A stretch of 64,000 nt of DNA from Plantago major. Taxonomy: Eukaryota; Streptophyta; Magnoliopsida; Lamiales; Plantaginaceae. Position 1 is the first letter of the stretch. Every line of letters begins with the position of its first letter. The notes under the pieces were generated by a model, which saw nothing but the letters and a program-made list of their open reading frames with translations, had not been told where the DNA came from and did no database searches. A program made the position numbers and the translations under genes. Positions 32,943 to 45,417 of this stretch are shown piece after piece. The stretch lies in assembly GCA_026545765.1 (NCBI GenBank), contig CM048839.1, positions 6,435,835 to 6,499,834 on the forward strand. The letters run 5' to 3'.

Positions 32943-35234
32943 TTAGTATCCTTGAATGGCTGGTGGTGGAGGTGATCTGTAGTTGGCACCAAGGATCGGA
33001 GGTAAGATGTAAGGCGGTGGCGAGTATTCTGGTACTGGTGGTGGGGAAGAGAGGACATGTGGTGGTGGAGAGTGAACTGGAGGTGGTGGTGGAGGTGAGT
33101 TAGCAGGTGGTGGTGGTGGTGGTGGAGATTGCTTAGGTGGTGGGGGTGGAGATTGTTTAGGTGGGGGTGGTGGTGAGTAGACCGGTGGAGGTGGCGAGTA
33201 TACGGGGGGAGGTGGTGAGTGGACTGGTGGAGGTGGAGGTGGTGGAGATTGGACTGGTGGCGGTGGTGGAGATTGGACGGGTGGGGGTGGTGACCTGACA
33301 GGTGGTGGAGGAGATTGGACGGGTGGGGGTGGTGACCTGACAGGTGGCGGAGGAGATTGGACTGGTGGTGGAGGTGGTGAGAAAACGGGTGTTGGTGGTG
33401 GTGGAGATTGGACAGGAGAAGGTGGTGAGTTGACAGGTGTTGGTGGAGGTAATGATTGGACGGATGGTGGCGATGATGGTGTAACGAATGGTAGAGGAGG
33501 TGTCGGTTGTGATCCGCCAGGAGATGGTGGGTTCACCGGGTTAGGAGATGGAGAAGGTGATGGGCTAGTTTGTGTTGGTGGTGTAGGTGTTTGTGTTGGG
33601 GTTGGAAATAGAGTGGGTGGGTACATCGGTGTCGGAGATGGTTGCAGTCCCTCAGTCGGTGAGTTTGGAATTGGTGTTGCTGGTACATGAGTAGGTGGTG
33701 GTTCAACGACGGGGGTTGATGGATTAGGCGATGGGGTTGCAACCATTGGTGGTTCCACGTCCGGTGAAGGTGATGAAAATTGCGTGATTGGTGGTTCCAC
33801 GACCGGTGACGGCGATGAAAATTGGGTGATTGGTGGTTCCACGACCGGTGAAGGTGATGAAAATTGTGGGGTTGGTGGTTTAGCTATAAAAGATGGTGAA
33901 GGAGCCTTTGGTAGCCTTGGGGATTCTGCCCTGGGTGTGGGTTGCCTTGGGGGTTCTGCCCTAGGTGTGGGTTGTCTTGGGGATTCTTCCTTTGGTGGTT
34001 GCGCCTTTTGCGTTGCTGGGGTGGGAGGAGGACTTGGCTTCGTCCTTGGCGTACTTGGGTGAGGCGCCGACCTAGACGAACGTGTTGGGGGTCCTAGCTT
34101 TGGTGCGTGACCTTCCCCTGAACCCCTGCAAGCTTTACTGCAATCCACCTTCTTTCTCAGTTCGTCTTGACACTCACTTGCTGATCGTTGATCCCTTTCG
34201 CCAGCCAAACAGTTCATGTTTTCGCCGATGAAAAGTCCTGGTAGAACATCAGGGCTGCATTGCGGGTCCTTGGAATCAAAGTAGTTGAAAGAGTACGTGA
34301 AGTTCGTCAAATTTGGCAAGGTGCAGACGGTTTCAGGAACCTTGCTTCTGAACCTGTTCATTGCGATGTTGATAATCTCCGCGCTTTGCAAGTATTCCAT
34401 GCCTTCTGGCAGGTCTCCGAAGATCTTGTTGTTGCTGACATCGAAAACTGTTGTGCTGTTCAACAATGTGATCTCTTCCGGCAAGCAGCCTGAGAGATTG
34501 TTGTTTGACATGACAACTTCATCCAAAGTTTCGGCCATCTTTCCAATGCTCTTGGGAATGCAGCCACTGATCTTGTTGTTGGCAATCACCACAACCGAAG
34601 CCGGTGAGTTGCCTATGTTCTCGGGAATGGTGGACTCGAACCGGTTGTGGTTCATGAAGATAGTATCAAGCTCCTTATCAAACAAGCTTGGAGGCAAAGC
34701 GCCTTCAAAATCATTGAACCTCAAGTCGAGGAACTTGAGAGCCGGAATCTCCAACACAACCTCTGGGAAAGACCCAACAAATCGATTGTTGCTCACATCA
34801 AACTCGTAAAGAATCTTCAGATTGCGAATCGTCTCAGGAATGATGCCACAGAACCTGTTGGAATTCAAGTGTAACAGACTAATGTCTGTCAAGTCCCCAA
34901 TCTCATCAGGAAGGTGTCCTGCGATATCAGCGTGGTTCAGGTCGATTCCCGCCACGACAGTGACATTGGGATCATCGAGTGCCTCAGCACAGTACACACC
35001 GTTGTACGAACAAACATCAGGACCATTCCAATTGGCGGTGAAGTTGTTTGGATCGGAGTAAATGGCGTGTTTCCATGCCTGAAGGGCTTCGTAAGCCTTT
35101 TGGAGCCGAGGGTTGCCTATGGCCATGCGAACATTAACATTTTTTGGTGTATCTATGATTTGCGCGAAAGAAGAATAGGCGAATGAGAGGAAGAGAAGGC
35201 AGCCGAACGCGTTCATTATGTGTGGATATGCCAT
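32943..35234 (-). CDS. PEX: pollen-type leucine-rich repeat extensin (LRX/PEX)
   Basis: An uninterrupted frame of 763 residues. Residues 1 to about 25 are a signal peptide (a second Met at residue 7 could also start it). An N-terminal cap has DVCSYNGVYC. About ten leucine-rich repeats span residues 91-320 (for example AGIDLNHADIAGHLP). A cysteine hinge covers about 325-370. The rest is a proline-rich extensin domain with many SPPPP blocks and a terminal YRSPPPP. LRX proteins sit in the cell wall, anchor through the hydroxyproline-rich glycosylated tail, and bind RALF peptides through the LRR part. The pollen (PEX) assignment comes from the LRR sequence type and from the neighbouring genes. 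Few tyrosines occur in the tail, so cross-linking capacity may be low. No intron is present, as usual for this family. Confidence 0.92.
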   Translation of the reverse strand: MAYPHIMNAFGCLLFLSFAYSSFAQIIDTPKNVNVRMAIGNPRLQKAYEALQAWKHAIYSDPNNFTANWNGPDVCSYNGVYCAEALDDPNVTVVAGIDLNHADIAGHLPDEIGDLTDISLLHLNSNRFCGIIPETIRNLKILYEFDVSNNRFVGSFPEVVLEIPALKFLDLRFNDFEGALPPSLFDKELDTIFMNHNRFESTIPENIGNSPASVVVIANNKISGCIPKSIGKMAETLDEVVMSNNNLSGCLPEEITLLNSTTVFDVSNNKIFGDLPEGMEYLQSAEIINIAMNRFRSKVPETVCTLPNLTNFTYSFNYFDSKDPQCSPDVLPGLFIGENMNCLAGERDQRSASECQDELRKKVDCSKACRGSGEGHAPKLGPPTRSSRSAPHPSTPRTKPSPPPTPATQKAQPPKEESPRQPTPRAEPPRQPTPRAESPRLPKAPSPSFIAKPPTPQFSSPSPVVEPPITQFSSPSPVVEPPITQFSSPSPDVEPPMVATPSPNPSTPVVEPPPTHVPATPIPNSPTEGLQPSPTPMYPPTLFPTPTQTPTPPTQTSPSPSPSPNPVNPPSPGGSQPTPPLPFVTPSSPPSVQSLPPPTPVNSPPSPVQSPPPPTPVFSPPPPPVQSPPPPVRSPPPPVQSPPPPVRSPPPPVQSPPPPPVQSPPPPPPPVHSPPPPVYSPPPPVYSPPPPPKQSPPPPPKQSPPPPPPPANSPPPPPPVHSPPPHVLSSPPPVPEYSPPPYILPPILGANYRSPPPPAIQGY

Positions 35235-35265
35235 GCCTTCCCTTAGGACTAGCCCAGGGCTGCTG

Positions 35266-35272
35266 CTTATAG
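35266..35272 (-). promoter_or_regulatory. TATA-like box of the LRR-extensin gene
   Basis: CTATAAG on the minus strand lies about 35 bp upstream of the ATG at 35234. If used, the first ATG would have almost no leader, and the second in-frame ATG (residue 7) would be the likelier start. Confidence 0.4.
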
Positions 35273-35274
35273 TG

Positions 35275-36038
35275 AAGTCATGTTACCAAGAGAATTGAAG
35301 GTGGTATATAGTTTAGGAGGATATTTTGAAACCACAAGATTTTGAGGTCTATGTGAATTCCCCACGCCAAATATAGGAGGCTCTCCATCAATTTCGACAT
35401 TTTTCTCTCAATGGATCAAAATAATGAGGAAAGTTGAGTGTTAAGCTAATCTTAGGCAATGGATGATAGGTAATATAATTTATTATTAACCACCATTTAT
35501 TTACAAAAATAGAAAGGAAAATAGAGCATAGAGCCAACAAATTGTTCTCTCCCTAATCTATGCTTCAATTCGGTTTAGAATAGCAATCAGGAAACGAGTA
35601 TAGTTCTACAGACCGGAGGGAGTAATAACAAGTAACAATATGCATGCATTACCAATGTCTGGTCCTTGCACGAACACGAAAAAAGCTAGCAAGAGTTCGA
35701 AAACTCTACCGGTTTAGAAGCATAATGCAAATGACCATTGTAACTAGGAAAACATTAAAACAATCAAATACATTTCCATGCCAAAAGATTGGTCACACTT
35801 GAAGATAGTTCTTGGCATTAAGATTGCTCTCCTGTATAGGTTCTATCTTACACTACTAGCTTGATCAAAACACCACTCTATACAATCCAACTTGAGCTTG
35901 GATAAGACCAGAAACCGATCAAAATCTTATTGCTACATAGACTAAGATTTACTATACGATACACTAATGAACTCGACTTGTCACACTTATCAGCCATGAG
36001 TTCTACTACGCTATGCATTGGGTGTAGTGACAATACCT
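35275..36038. other. spacer between LRR-extensin and CBP1 genes
   Basis: Promoter region of the LRR-extensin gene, then 3' flank of the CBP1-like gene. An isolated Stowaway-type end (CCGGAGGGAGTA) is at about 35613-35624. Confidence 0.5.
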
Positions 36039-37514
36039 TCAATCTGTCTCGTGGTCCGGAGCAGGGGTGTACCAGGCAGGGTGCTTCCCTCTGGCTCTAA
36101 GCAATCTCGTGAAGGGCGAATCAGGCATTCGAGCCTCTTCTTCCTCTTTTAGCTCTTCTGATGTTTTAGGCAATCCATCAGGGATTGGACACTGACTTGA
36201 TTCTTTATTCTTGGCATTAGTCACCTGCTTTGGCGAATCACTGCGTTCCTTTCTCAACTTGTGGATTGCTGCTACTCCGTGTACATGATTGATTAGTGAT
36301 TTTACTCCGCCTGCTTCGATTATAAGCCTTTCTACCTCCTCCTTTGGAGCCCCTTTCTGTAAGATTCACAATCAATACTTATTCAGCAACTCATGAGTTA
36401 CTCAAATGAAATGGTACCAAAAACAACGCGTATAACAAATCGAAAAGCAGTTGATGCTATTTATTAGGCCAGCTAAGGATATTTTTCCTTTTCTTGCTTC
36501 TTGTTAGAGCTGTAAACAGCTTCACTACCATGTTCTTCAAAGAGAACAGAGAAACTACATCAGATAAGCTTCTTCTTTCTTTGTGCAACTATACATAGAA
36601 AGTGAGCAACTACATATTAAAACCCGGGAACAACTCAACGAGAAGTTGATTCCGGGCCGAGAGAGTATAATTAACAAGTACTCCACAAAAGTTAGCTACA
36701 GAAACTATATCAGAAGCTTCTTCTTTCTTTGTGCATCTTTACATAGAAAGTCAGCAACTGCATATTAGTTGAGTGTGGGACGGAGGAGTATAATTAACAA
36801 GTACTTCTAGTGCAGATAGTTATCTACAAAACAAGTAGCTCAATTCCCATCTTTTCTATCATCCTCTTTGCTTTCCGAATACAAAGTTCTAACACAATTA
36901 TCACTGACCAGGATAATTCAAGCACAACTAAAAGAACTTACTTCAAGATCTTTGAGCTCAAAATAGGCCTCCCAGCAACTGTATGACTCATCTCCTTCAA
37001 GTGTCACACAATAATCTGAACATATTAAATCAAAAATTCAAAATCAAAATCAGAATCTAGAACATCATATGTATTGAAAGCTAATTCAAGAACAAGCTCT
37101 AAGACCAACAATACAAGATCTTGAAATACTATACAATAATGGCACAATGATAAATTCACCAATCAATAATGTAAAATTGTAACAATTCCTCTTAAAACCC
37201 AACAACAATCAACCACTATATAAATCAAGAAAACTGAAATGCAACTTTTCTGCTAAAAACCAGACAAAACAGAAGAAAGAAACCAGCTGTTCAGCTAAAA
37301 ACTTGCCTGCAATTTGATTTTCGGACTTCTGAATCAAAGGAGGCTCTTGAACAAATCTATCAGCCTTGGTTCTGCTAAAAGGCTCAAGCTTTGGTATAAA
37401 AGCATTGTTTCTTGAACCAGAATAACAAATCGAAGAGGTTCTTTGTGAACTTTGAGCAATTGACTCACCAAGAAAACTGCTAACTGAACAATTCAATGAC
37501 ACAGCTTGAATCAT
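36039..37514 (-). CDS. CBP1: CCG-binding protein 1 (MEE14)-like protein
   Basis: Exons 37514-37307, 37015-36942 and 36356-36039 (208, 74 and 318 nt) give 199 residues. The N-terminus is serine-rich and could be an organelle targeting peptide. A conserved block FIPKLEPFSRTKADR is followed by DYCVTLEGDESYDCWEAYFE across the exon 1/2 junction, and the C-terminus ends RMPDSPFTRLLRARGKHPAW with a final APDHETD. These blocks match what I remember of Arabidopsis CBP1/MEE14 (At2g15890), reported to bind the central-cell protein CCG and to act in pollen-tube attraction. Intron 1 uses a GC donor in a perfect AG|GCAAGT context. The neighbouring LRR-extensin and the PXA gene past the retrotransposon support the assignment. 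Confidence 0.82.
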
Positions 37515-40443
37515 CTTTGCTAATCAACAATGGCTTCTTTCTTTAATTGGTACTAATAATCTTGTCAATAATCTCTTGTGCTACTGGATCTTGGTGTGGT
37601 TTTAAAGGCAGAGATATTATTAGGATGATTATCGATGACTGTGTTCCTTTGAGAAAAAGTAAAAGGTTTGTCATTTGTGGATAAGGATGAGATATTTTTT
37701 ATTAATATCTCTTTTCAGTTTTGTAATGAGCTGTGACGAGGGAAATTGTGACAGACGGATCTTGGCCGTAGATGACTGGTTTAGTTGGATCTTGACCGTT
37801 GGTTTGGATAAATGAAATGCGGCGCGAAGGGTGTTAGAAACTGTTAAACAACGGGCGGTTTGGTTTTGTATTAGAGTGCCAATTTTTACATTTGTTCTCT
37901 AATTTACAGATGGTCACACATTTGGTCCCAAAACTTTTAAGATGTTACTCCATGCGTCCGGGCTAGCCTATGGACGATTCTTTTGCGTTAGTTTTAAAGC
38001 ATATGAATAAATAATGTTGGTCCAGATAACGATAGATTAAAAGACTTAGCGGGGGGAGGGGGGGTGAATTAGTATTTTAAAACTTTTGACGATAAAATAG
38101 TTTCTCATATATGTGTGAAGATATCTGATACTTATATTCAGAGAGCGGAAGACTTTCTATGTGATAAGTGCACGTGCTTTGCAAGATATAAGTGTGTAAA
38201 TACTCAGCAAGGTAAATAAAGCAATTAATAGGTTGCAGAAAGTAAATAACACAGATCTTTATAGTGGTGTCTGATGGTGGCGTAATCCCTCAACTAATCC
38301 ACTCACCCTTTCTCAGGACTTGAAATTCACTAAGATAGATATTGAGTTCTCCTTGTAATAATCCTATCCCTTGATTCCCTTTTACACTAGGTTCCCAACC
38401 AAGTGTTCCCCCTGAGTTATTCCCCGACTTTCTCAGCCAAGTACTTCATGTACTCAGAAACCTTTGGGCTATTCCTTAGTTTCCCAAACTAAGTACTTAC
38501 TGTGCTTAGTAACCTTTGAGTTGTTCCTTAGTTTCCCAAACTAGGTACTTCATGTACTCCACGCCGTGTGTGGTGTTGGTTAAAGTAGTTTGTCAGGTGA
38601 GTAGTCTTAATATCTCAGTTATGTAGTATTACTCTATAGAACAAGAATCACTTAACACACTTCACAATGTGTGGTGATATGTTCTTCACTGACCCAAGTC
38701 TATGTTAAATGTTCTAGAGAATGAATCTTACATACTTGATCTTTTGACTCAACTCATTCACTGATAACAATACTTGTTAAGAATCAGGACACTTAGAACT
38801 TTCGTGCTACTTAGAATTCAAGAGCTTGGTCGCAACAGTAAGCTAGAGAATAAGTAGGTTGAAGGCTTGTATGCTTGAATGAATAAGTTCGTAGATGTGT
38901 AAGTTCTGTGTGTATTTTCAAGCATTCTAAGTGGTGATATTTATAGTTGAAAATCATGCCGTTTGAATAGTATCCGTTAAGCACAATGAAATTCAAACTA
39001 TTGATATATGTAAATAGTACTGCAGAAGACTTTGTCTCTTTTCATAGATTTCCTCTTTTATTCAGATGTCTATGTATGCGCATTTATTGCACTATACTAT
39101 TTTTTGTCCTGTATTGCCAACGGAACTATGCACGCTTTCTCATGTCTTTTTCCAGAGACCTTCACTTCTCCAGATACCTATTGAAACATTGTTTCCCAGA
39201 AACATAGTTTTATCCAAGGTATTTGAGCGTGGATTTCTGTAGGCACTTTTCCTCATTCAGTAACCTTGTGTTCTCAGATATATTTTGTGAAACTTATTTA
39301 TTGAAAAACATTTGTTTCTTCAAGGTATCTGGAAGTAGGTATCTGATGAGACCAATCTCCTTAGTCTTCAGCAATCTTGTGCAGTCTTCGAATCTTCAAT
39401 ACGTTGAACTCTCCTGCCGGATGTCTCCTTTTTGGTCTTCTCAAGGATATAAAAATTACATTCAGAGACCTAACATCATATACAAGATTTGTTAGACTAA
39501 CATACCCAGTAAACTTCATTTTTTACAATGTTCAAGTGAACTAAGAGTATTAGTTATCTTTCTGAGTTAAGATAAGTCATTAGGTTGCTGATCAAAATCT
39601 AAACAAATATTCGTAACAAATAATATATAGTTAATTCATATCCACCACCGTTATAGTTCTTTTTGAAACATAAACTAAACTTATATTACGAGAAGGAAAA
39701 GGCGTTGTCTTACCCCTCATTGCGGAAATAAATCGAGGAGTTGAGCAACTATTGTCTTTTGTTACATATCTATACTTGTGGTTATTTAGATATCCATTCT
39801 GAAATTCGGAATACCTCTAATTTATCATTGTTTGCGGCTCAAATTGGAGCAATAATTATTAGACCGAGATGTTTTTGCACCTCTAAATTTGATCCCAAAT
39901 CATCTATGGTTCAAAAATATACACCATCATGAATAGCCATCGTGTTGCATTTTCGCTATTTAAAATTCATATTTTAAACATATATAAAATCACGTGTAAT
40001 TGCTTAGTATAATTAAATACTTACAATGTAAACACATTTGACTTCAAATAAAACGTAGGTTATTTCTAACCTAACATATATAATTGAAAATTAGGCGTTG
40101 GGTTGATGCACTCTTTCACTACACTGTAGATCTTGGAAGTCAGTGCTACAGTGAGAGGGTGGTGATATCAAACTCACATAGATGATATGTACATCAGAAT
40201 AGTGATAGAGTATAATTTTCCTTCAGACAAAATGATCCCCAATCCAAGAATTTGCCAGGTTCAAAATTCATATGATACTAATACAGACCCCCAGTATATG
40301 GTTCACCTTATTCAAAAACCATCTTTCTTTCTTATACAAAGAATTTTTGTATCTCACTTTTGCTAGCTATATATATCTTGCTAAGCAAATAACTTAGCAG
40401 TAATAATAATAGAATAACTTACTTCCTACTTAATCAAGATCAA
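37515..40443. other. intergenic repeat-rich region between CBP1 and TBL genes
   Basis: The left end should hold the CBP1 promoter. From 38030 a repeat of unknown class begins with a G-run (38051-38067). Positions 38420-38560 repeat units of the type CTTAGTTTCCCAAACTAAGT plus TACTTCATGTACTC about three times. The region 38700-39530 is anonymous. No gene is recognised. Confidence 0.45.
38420..38560. repeat. imperfect tandem repeat, about 65-bp unit
   Basis: Phrases such as CAAACTAAGTACTTACTGTG, CAAACTAGGTACTTCATGTA and CAGCCAAGTACTTCATGTAC recur at regular spacing with CCTTTGRGYTRTTCCTTAG between them. It lies within a larger unclassified repeat. Confidence 0.6.
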
Positions 40444-43400
40444 TCAAATGAGTGCATAAATAATTTGGTTCCATGTATCAGGGACTCCAGGCAAGCACCA
40501 ATGGCTGCAATCAATTGATCTTCCGGTGAGCCCGTAGATCGAAGGATGTCCATCTTTACGCAACAATGAAAGATTGGTTATGTCCAGCAGTACCACAGGC
40601 TTCTTCATGCTGTTCAGCACTCTCTTCAACACTGATAGAGCAGGTGGGAGTCCTCCTGGATAAGTCGACCCAGGTACCGGAACTTTCTGTCCTGTGCAAG
40701 ATTTCGCCCTTGGTTCGTTCCATGTGCTGCCACTGCATAAATCCAATGTAATTAATCTTCTTCCATTTTGCATAACAGTTTGATAAGACAAAGGTAACGT
40801 TAGTTTTAAGATTCTATTCTATTCACTCGTCTAGACTTTTACTTGGCACTCCGTAATGTGATGTCAGGGCAGGTGGTTCAAAAGACCATTCAGAGATTCC
40901 TGAGTTAGAGCGCTTGATATCAGTTATTCGTAATCTTACTTGTAATGTGATGGGGAAATTCCCTGAAAGAAGACTTTGGTCTTGGTAGGATCAATGTTGG
41001 TGTCCACCCATTTAGCCCATGTACCTAGTGCCTTCCCAAAGGCAACTGTTCTGTCCATGTCCTTATACATCTGCCCCCCTACTTCGATAAAATCCCATCT
41101 GCAATTTTGATCGATTTTCAGGTTTTTATGTATATACAAATACAAGCATTTAACAGCATATGATTAATGAATAAGAAGACTAACGGTTGTGTGGCTCCCC
41201 GACGGTTCCACCAATGCCAAGTGTTGAAGATGAGCATGTCGACTCCGTTCCAAAGCTTAGAGCCTTCAATGGAATCTAACTTCAAGATTCTTCCTTTGGG
41301 CTCTTTTACCACGTCTACCAGGTATACAGTGTGATCAAGAATCACTTTCACTCCAAAGTCCTACAAATGTTAAATGAAATCCCCTATGTCAATGCTCTTC
41401 GTTGGGTTTATTTGATGCTAGGGGGCGACCACTGATCACTCCACACTAGTGGACCTGTGGTAATAGAATACGTAGATTTTGCAGAACATTAAAGTTACCG
41501 TAAAGGTGAAAACGGAAAGTTGGGAAGAAATTATCTGGGTGTAACTGGTGCCTGGCACAGAGGCATAGAGCATGCAGACCAATGACTCCCATTGATTTCT
41601 GCTAAGTGAATCTCCCACAAACATAATGCTTTGCCCTTCTAATTTCCTCAATAATGCAGCACCATCAAATCTGTTCATTTGCAGAAAATAATACCTTTAC
41701 TATCATGTTTCTGAATTATGTAAGAGATCTAATGGAACATTAATTTGTAAGGCTTTATTTCACAAATGAATTTGCCAGGAAATTTATGGAAGCTAGCTCA
41801 CTTGTGAATTAGGTCACATTGAATTTAATCACACAACACATGCAAGACTGGAAAATGATGCAACTGTCAACTGCTAATTTAAGTCCCACCTAGATGTAGA
41901 AACTGATTAATTTAATCTATGCCACTCGTAAATGATTTTTTTGAGGTTTTCAGAGGAACCATCTTTATAGAAGTACAAGAGGGACCGACATATATTATAA
42001 CCAGAAACATTGTGAGTTTTTATTAACGACATCGATGTTATACATACACATAAAATGGCATAAAACATCGATCGGTCCCTCGATAATGCAAGTAAATTCC
42101 ACTAGTCTGTGAATTATTATTGCACAGAACATAGACTATGGTGTTGCAATGTAACGTGGTACATGGCAGTACATGTGATTAGATTCAGTAAAAACTTAAA
42201 AGTCACGATTTACTAGATACACGGACGATGAACCGACCAAGACATTTATCCCGTGAGCATTGGCCATTCATATAATCTAATCTCCTTGGTTTTCTGAACA
42301 TAGAATCTATGTCAGTTGTTCATACAAATTGCAAAGCTACGTGTGTTCTTTTACACTAAAAATAGATTAATATAAGATCTGTTGTCCAATTCTCCCTAAT
42401 AATCACATGTAGCTCCACATGATTGATCTAGCTTAGCAATAATTAGTTCTAATTAACTATTGAGCACAATATCTTTTACTACTGCTAGTGCTAGTACTAC
42501 AGTTAGTTGTTCCAATGTATCCATTTTAAATCCTTTAGGTCCTACCTGATACATTTAATTTGTTCTACTCCCGTTGCTCCGCCCTCTAGAACTTGTCATT
42601 TTAGTCGATTCACACAAAATCATATTTTACTAGAAATGTAAAAACCCCACGCTCAATAAATAATTAAAAAAACACATTTACACATGAATTATATATTTTG
42701 CCACTAAAGTATACCTTGTTGTAATTTTTATTATTTATTTTAATTTTTCAACTAAAACTACTTGTGAACTCTGACCTTATGTATGAATTTATCGGATACG
42801 GAGTAAGTAGTGTTTATTGAAGACTCTTTTCTTCTTCGGGGACCAAGATAACGATATCAAATAGCGACTTGAATGCTACCTCTTATCTAGCTTTTTATCT
42901 TCATGACCAAGACATGTCCAATTAATACCCTTACAATAGTTGATTAGGCTACAGTCTACTAGTTGATGCATCAACATCCACAAATAATTGTATGAGAAAA
43001 GCATACAAAATCATCACAAATTTGGAGGATTCTTGATAAGTTGATATTGTAAGTGCAATTAAAACATGATCCATTATTAGTAATCTGTCTAATGCCAACG
43101 TCTTCATCAACATTTAAACTCCAAAAATAAGAAAATGAAAATGTAACGTGTCGACCTCTAATATATGATACTATGATCTAGTATTAGCTTTCGGGACGAA
43201 TGACATTTAATAATGTCTTCTTTTTAACGTCACACAGACATGACACAACAGAATTGAGCTGAACCTATAGCAGGCAGGCAGGCAGACCGACACAATATGC
43301 AGCACAGCACAAAAGTTAAAAATCAGCTGGTGGTGCTAGCTGTTGCCCACATGAACTTTCCACACTTAACATAGTACATGCCAGATTAATAATAATCAGT

Positions 43401-44361
43401 CCGATCAAATTTAACATCTAAATTTGGACCCGAAAATTATTGTATAGCGTTTACACACTTGCACATGAGTGTTAATAATGCCAAAAAATCAAACTAGACA
43501 TTTGCCCGTGGTAAGATATAATGGGGAAATTTTTAATCTAACAAACTAAGTGGTCGTTTGATTGCTGGTTTAAAACAACAAAACCTGATTAAAAACACAT
43601 AAAAACATCTATTTTAACCTGATTTTATTAATTTTAATCGCCATTCAAATAGACCGCTAATGTTGCACTTCTATCCGGTGGAATACCATATTGCCTCCAG
43701 ATATTAGTATACATTGTATTATATATTGTAACTACACTTTAATATTGATCTGTTCGATTTTGTCATGTGAAATAATTGGTGGTTGATAAATAATCTAAGA
43801 TATAAATATAACATGTGAACACGGACATTTAGTATGGGAATGACATTGAGTACTATATTCTTTTCTCTTCTTCTATTTTCATCCTTGTGTGTTTTGGTAC
43901 TGTTAAATCCGAATCAACATTTATTATATAGATAACTCGATTGATCTCAATGTAGGACTGATGCGCGACAAGTTTTACATTTACCACCACTCATCAATCT
44001 CACATAATCAATCAGCTAACATTATTCATCCAAACCAAAATATATGATCTCAATCTACACAACACAACATAAAACGACAGTGAAACTTAAGAGATGTAAT
44101 GGTGAATAGAACTTACTTTGGTAAGAGACAACCACGAGGTTGCCACCTGTAATGAAGGTACAACTCATCGGAGCGGCCATTTTTCTGGCAACTGAACTCC
44201 TTCTGAATCAATGGACACAATGTGGAGTTGTACAGTGGATAGTGAACGTCACGCACCCAGCTCCCTTGGAAATAATCACACGCTCCATTTGATTTCTGCC
44301 AAAACAACTGGATTACTAAAAAAACTAGTATAAACTTCTCGTTAATTCTGCTCCTAATCAT
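40444..44361 (-). CDS. TRICHOME BIREFRINGENCE-LIKE O-acetyltransferase
   Basis: Five exons, 44361-44117, 41670-41499, 41360-41185, 41098-40940 and 40732-40444 (245, 172, 176, 159 and 289 nt), give 346 residues. All junctions are GT-AG. Residues 8 to about 26 are a signal or anchor segment. The TBL domain starts CDYFQGSWV. The catalytic GDS motif is at residues 101-103 ([12 protein letters not shown]) and the DxxH motif at D325-H328 ([15 protein letters not shown]). TBL proteins act in the Golgi and add acetyl groups to cell-wall polysaccharides such as xylan or mannan. The sequence resembles the TBL37-TBL43 group. The stem region is short. Intron 1 is 2.4 kb and contains MITEs. Confidence 0.9.
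42566..42805. mobile_element. Stowaway-like MITE candidate in TBL intron 1
   Basis: The left end TACTCCCGTTGCTCCG and right end CGGATACGGAGTA are imperfect inverted repeats ending in TA. Internal similarity is weak, so this is tentative. Confidence 0.35.
43550..43657. mobile_element. Tourist-like MITE in TBL intron 1
   Basis: A 108-bp element with ends GTGGTCGTTTGATTGCTGG and the reverse complement of CGCCATTCAAATAGACCGC. TAA flanks both sides (43547-43549 and 43658-43660). The small self-complementary interior includes TTTTAACCTGATTTTATTAA. Confidence 0.65.
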
Positions 44362-44440
44362 TTCGCTCTCGTATTGAATGAAGGAGAATTTCTAGAGAGA
44401 GAAATGAAAAGGCAGTATCAATAGCAGAGATTAGAGAGAT

Positions 44441-44456
44441 AGATATATATATATAG
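44441..44456 (-). promoter_or_regulatory. TATA-rich box of the TBL gene
   Basis: An alternating TATATATATATA tract lies about 80-95 bp upstream of the TBL ATG. It fits a core promoter but could be a plain dinucleotide repeat. Confidence 0.4.
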
Positions 44457-44959
44457 ATAGATCAATGGCTTGGTTGCTTTTTGTACAGTGGACAAAAGTT
44501 GTTGTGGCATTATACGACTGTGTGACATGGACACAAGGCTATAGGTGGTACCGTGGTAGGGAAATGGGAGAGTAACAGTTTATGGGTGGGCTAATTATGG
44601 CGACACCAGATCGAGTTTTTGTACCGGGCCCAATGGGTGATGCTGGTAGTTTTGTTTTCTACAAAACCGGCCCAATTTCTTTGCAATGGCCAGGCCTCCG
44701 GTTTGCAAGAGGTTTTCGGTGTGGGAACGAGCAAATAAATTTTCATTGAGAATGATATGTGTTGCTTTGAACGAGGGATCTCCTCTGTACGAGTAAAGTA
44801 ATGTATTACTGAGAGACTTGTTATTGTTAATCATGGTGGACAGAGTGCTACCATTTGACAACTTGCAGATTTAAATATATATAAAAAGACGTAGATACTA
44901 CTACTGCAAATTGCATGGTAACAACCGGTCTTGTTGTTGTGGAAATGCTAAATCTCTAA
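44457..44959. other. upstream region of the TBL gene
   Basis: Expected promoter sequence of the minus-strand TBL gene. No other feature is recognised. Confidence 0.45.
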
Positions 44960-45206
44960 TGAAGTGTTGTACTTCTCGTGGTTATGTTATTGGGACCAGT
45001 TAGCTTCTACTGAGGTCCTAGCTACAAGAGGGATATGTGTCTTTACCTTATGTCCTGTGTGCAACATGGTGGGTGGAAACCCCATTCGTACTCTCTGTGA
45101 TTGCATAGATGAACAAGCACTCTGGGAGCATTGCATTACGCCCGTTGAATTTATGTTTTCTTCAAATATCCCTCTGGGTGGATGGATTAGGAAAAAAAAA
45201 AAAAAA
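44960..45206 (+). mobile_element. LINE 3' remnant
   Basis: On the plus strand an 85-residue frame (from 44964) reads through CPVCN, LCDCIDEQALWEHC and NIPLGGWI, which resembles the zinc-binding region (zf-RVT) near the end of plant LINE ORF2. A run of A follows at 45190-45206. Everything upstream is missing. This is a second, much shorter LINE fragment unrelated in position to the one at 13908. Confidence 0.55.
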
Positions 45207-45417
45207 GATGGCGTCTTGTAATCTTACTAACATTTTATTTCCTTTCCCCCTTGGTATATTATGTATGTTTGTAACTTTGTATACTTTGAATTAACTATAA
45301 ATTGTAAAATGATTTTATATGTTGTATGGTATCACGGTTTTATGTACTTTAACTCTCAATGTTGAATGTTTGGTTAGCAATTTGTATTGGGCTTTTTCAG
45401 ACAAACCATTGAAGGTG

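Noticed and set aside
33430-35186. Plus-strand frames opposite the LRR-extensin gene
   Set aside because: Glycine-rich mirror images of the proline-rich coding sequence; shadows.
39741-39932. 63-residue plus-strand frame
   Set aside because: No recognisable domain, no promoter context, and surrounded by unclassified repeat sequence.
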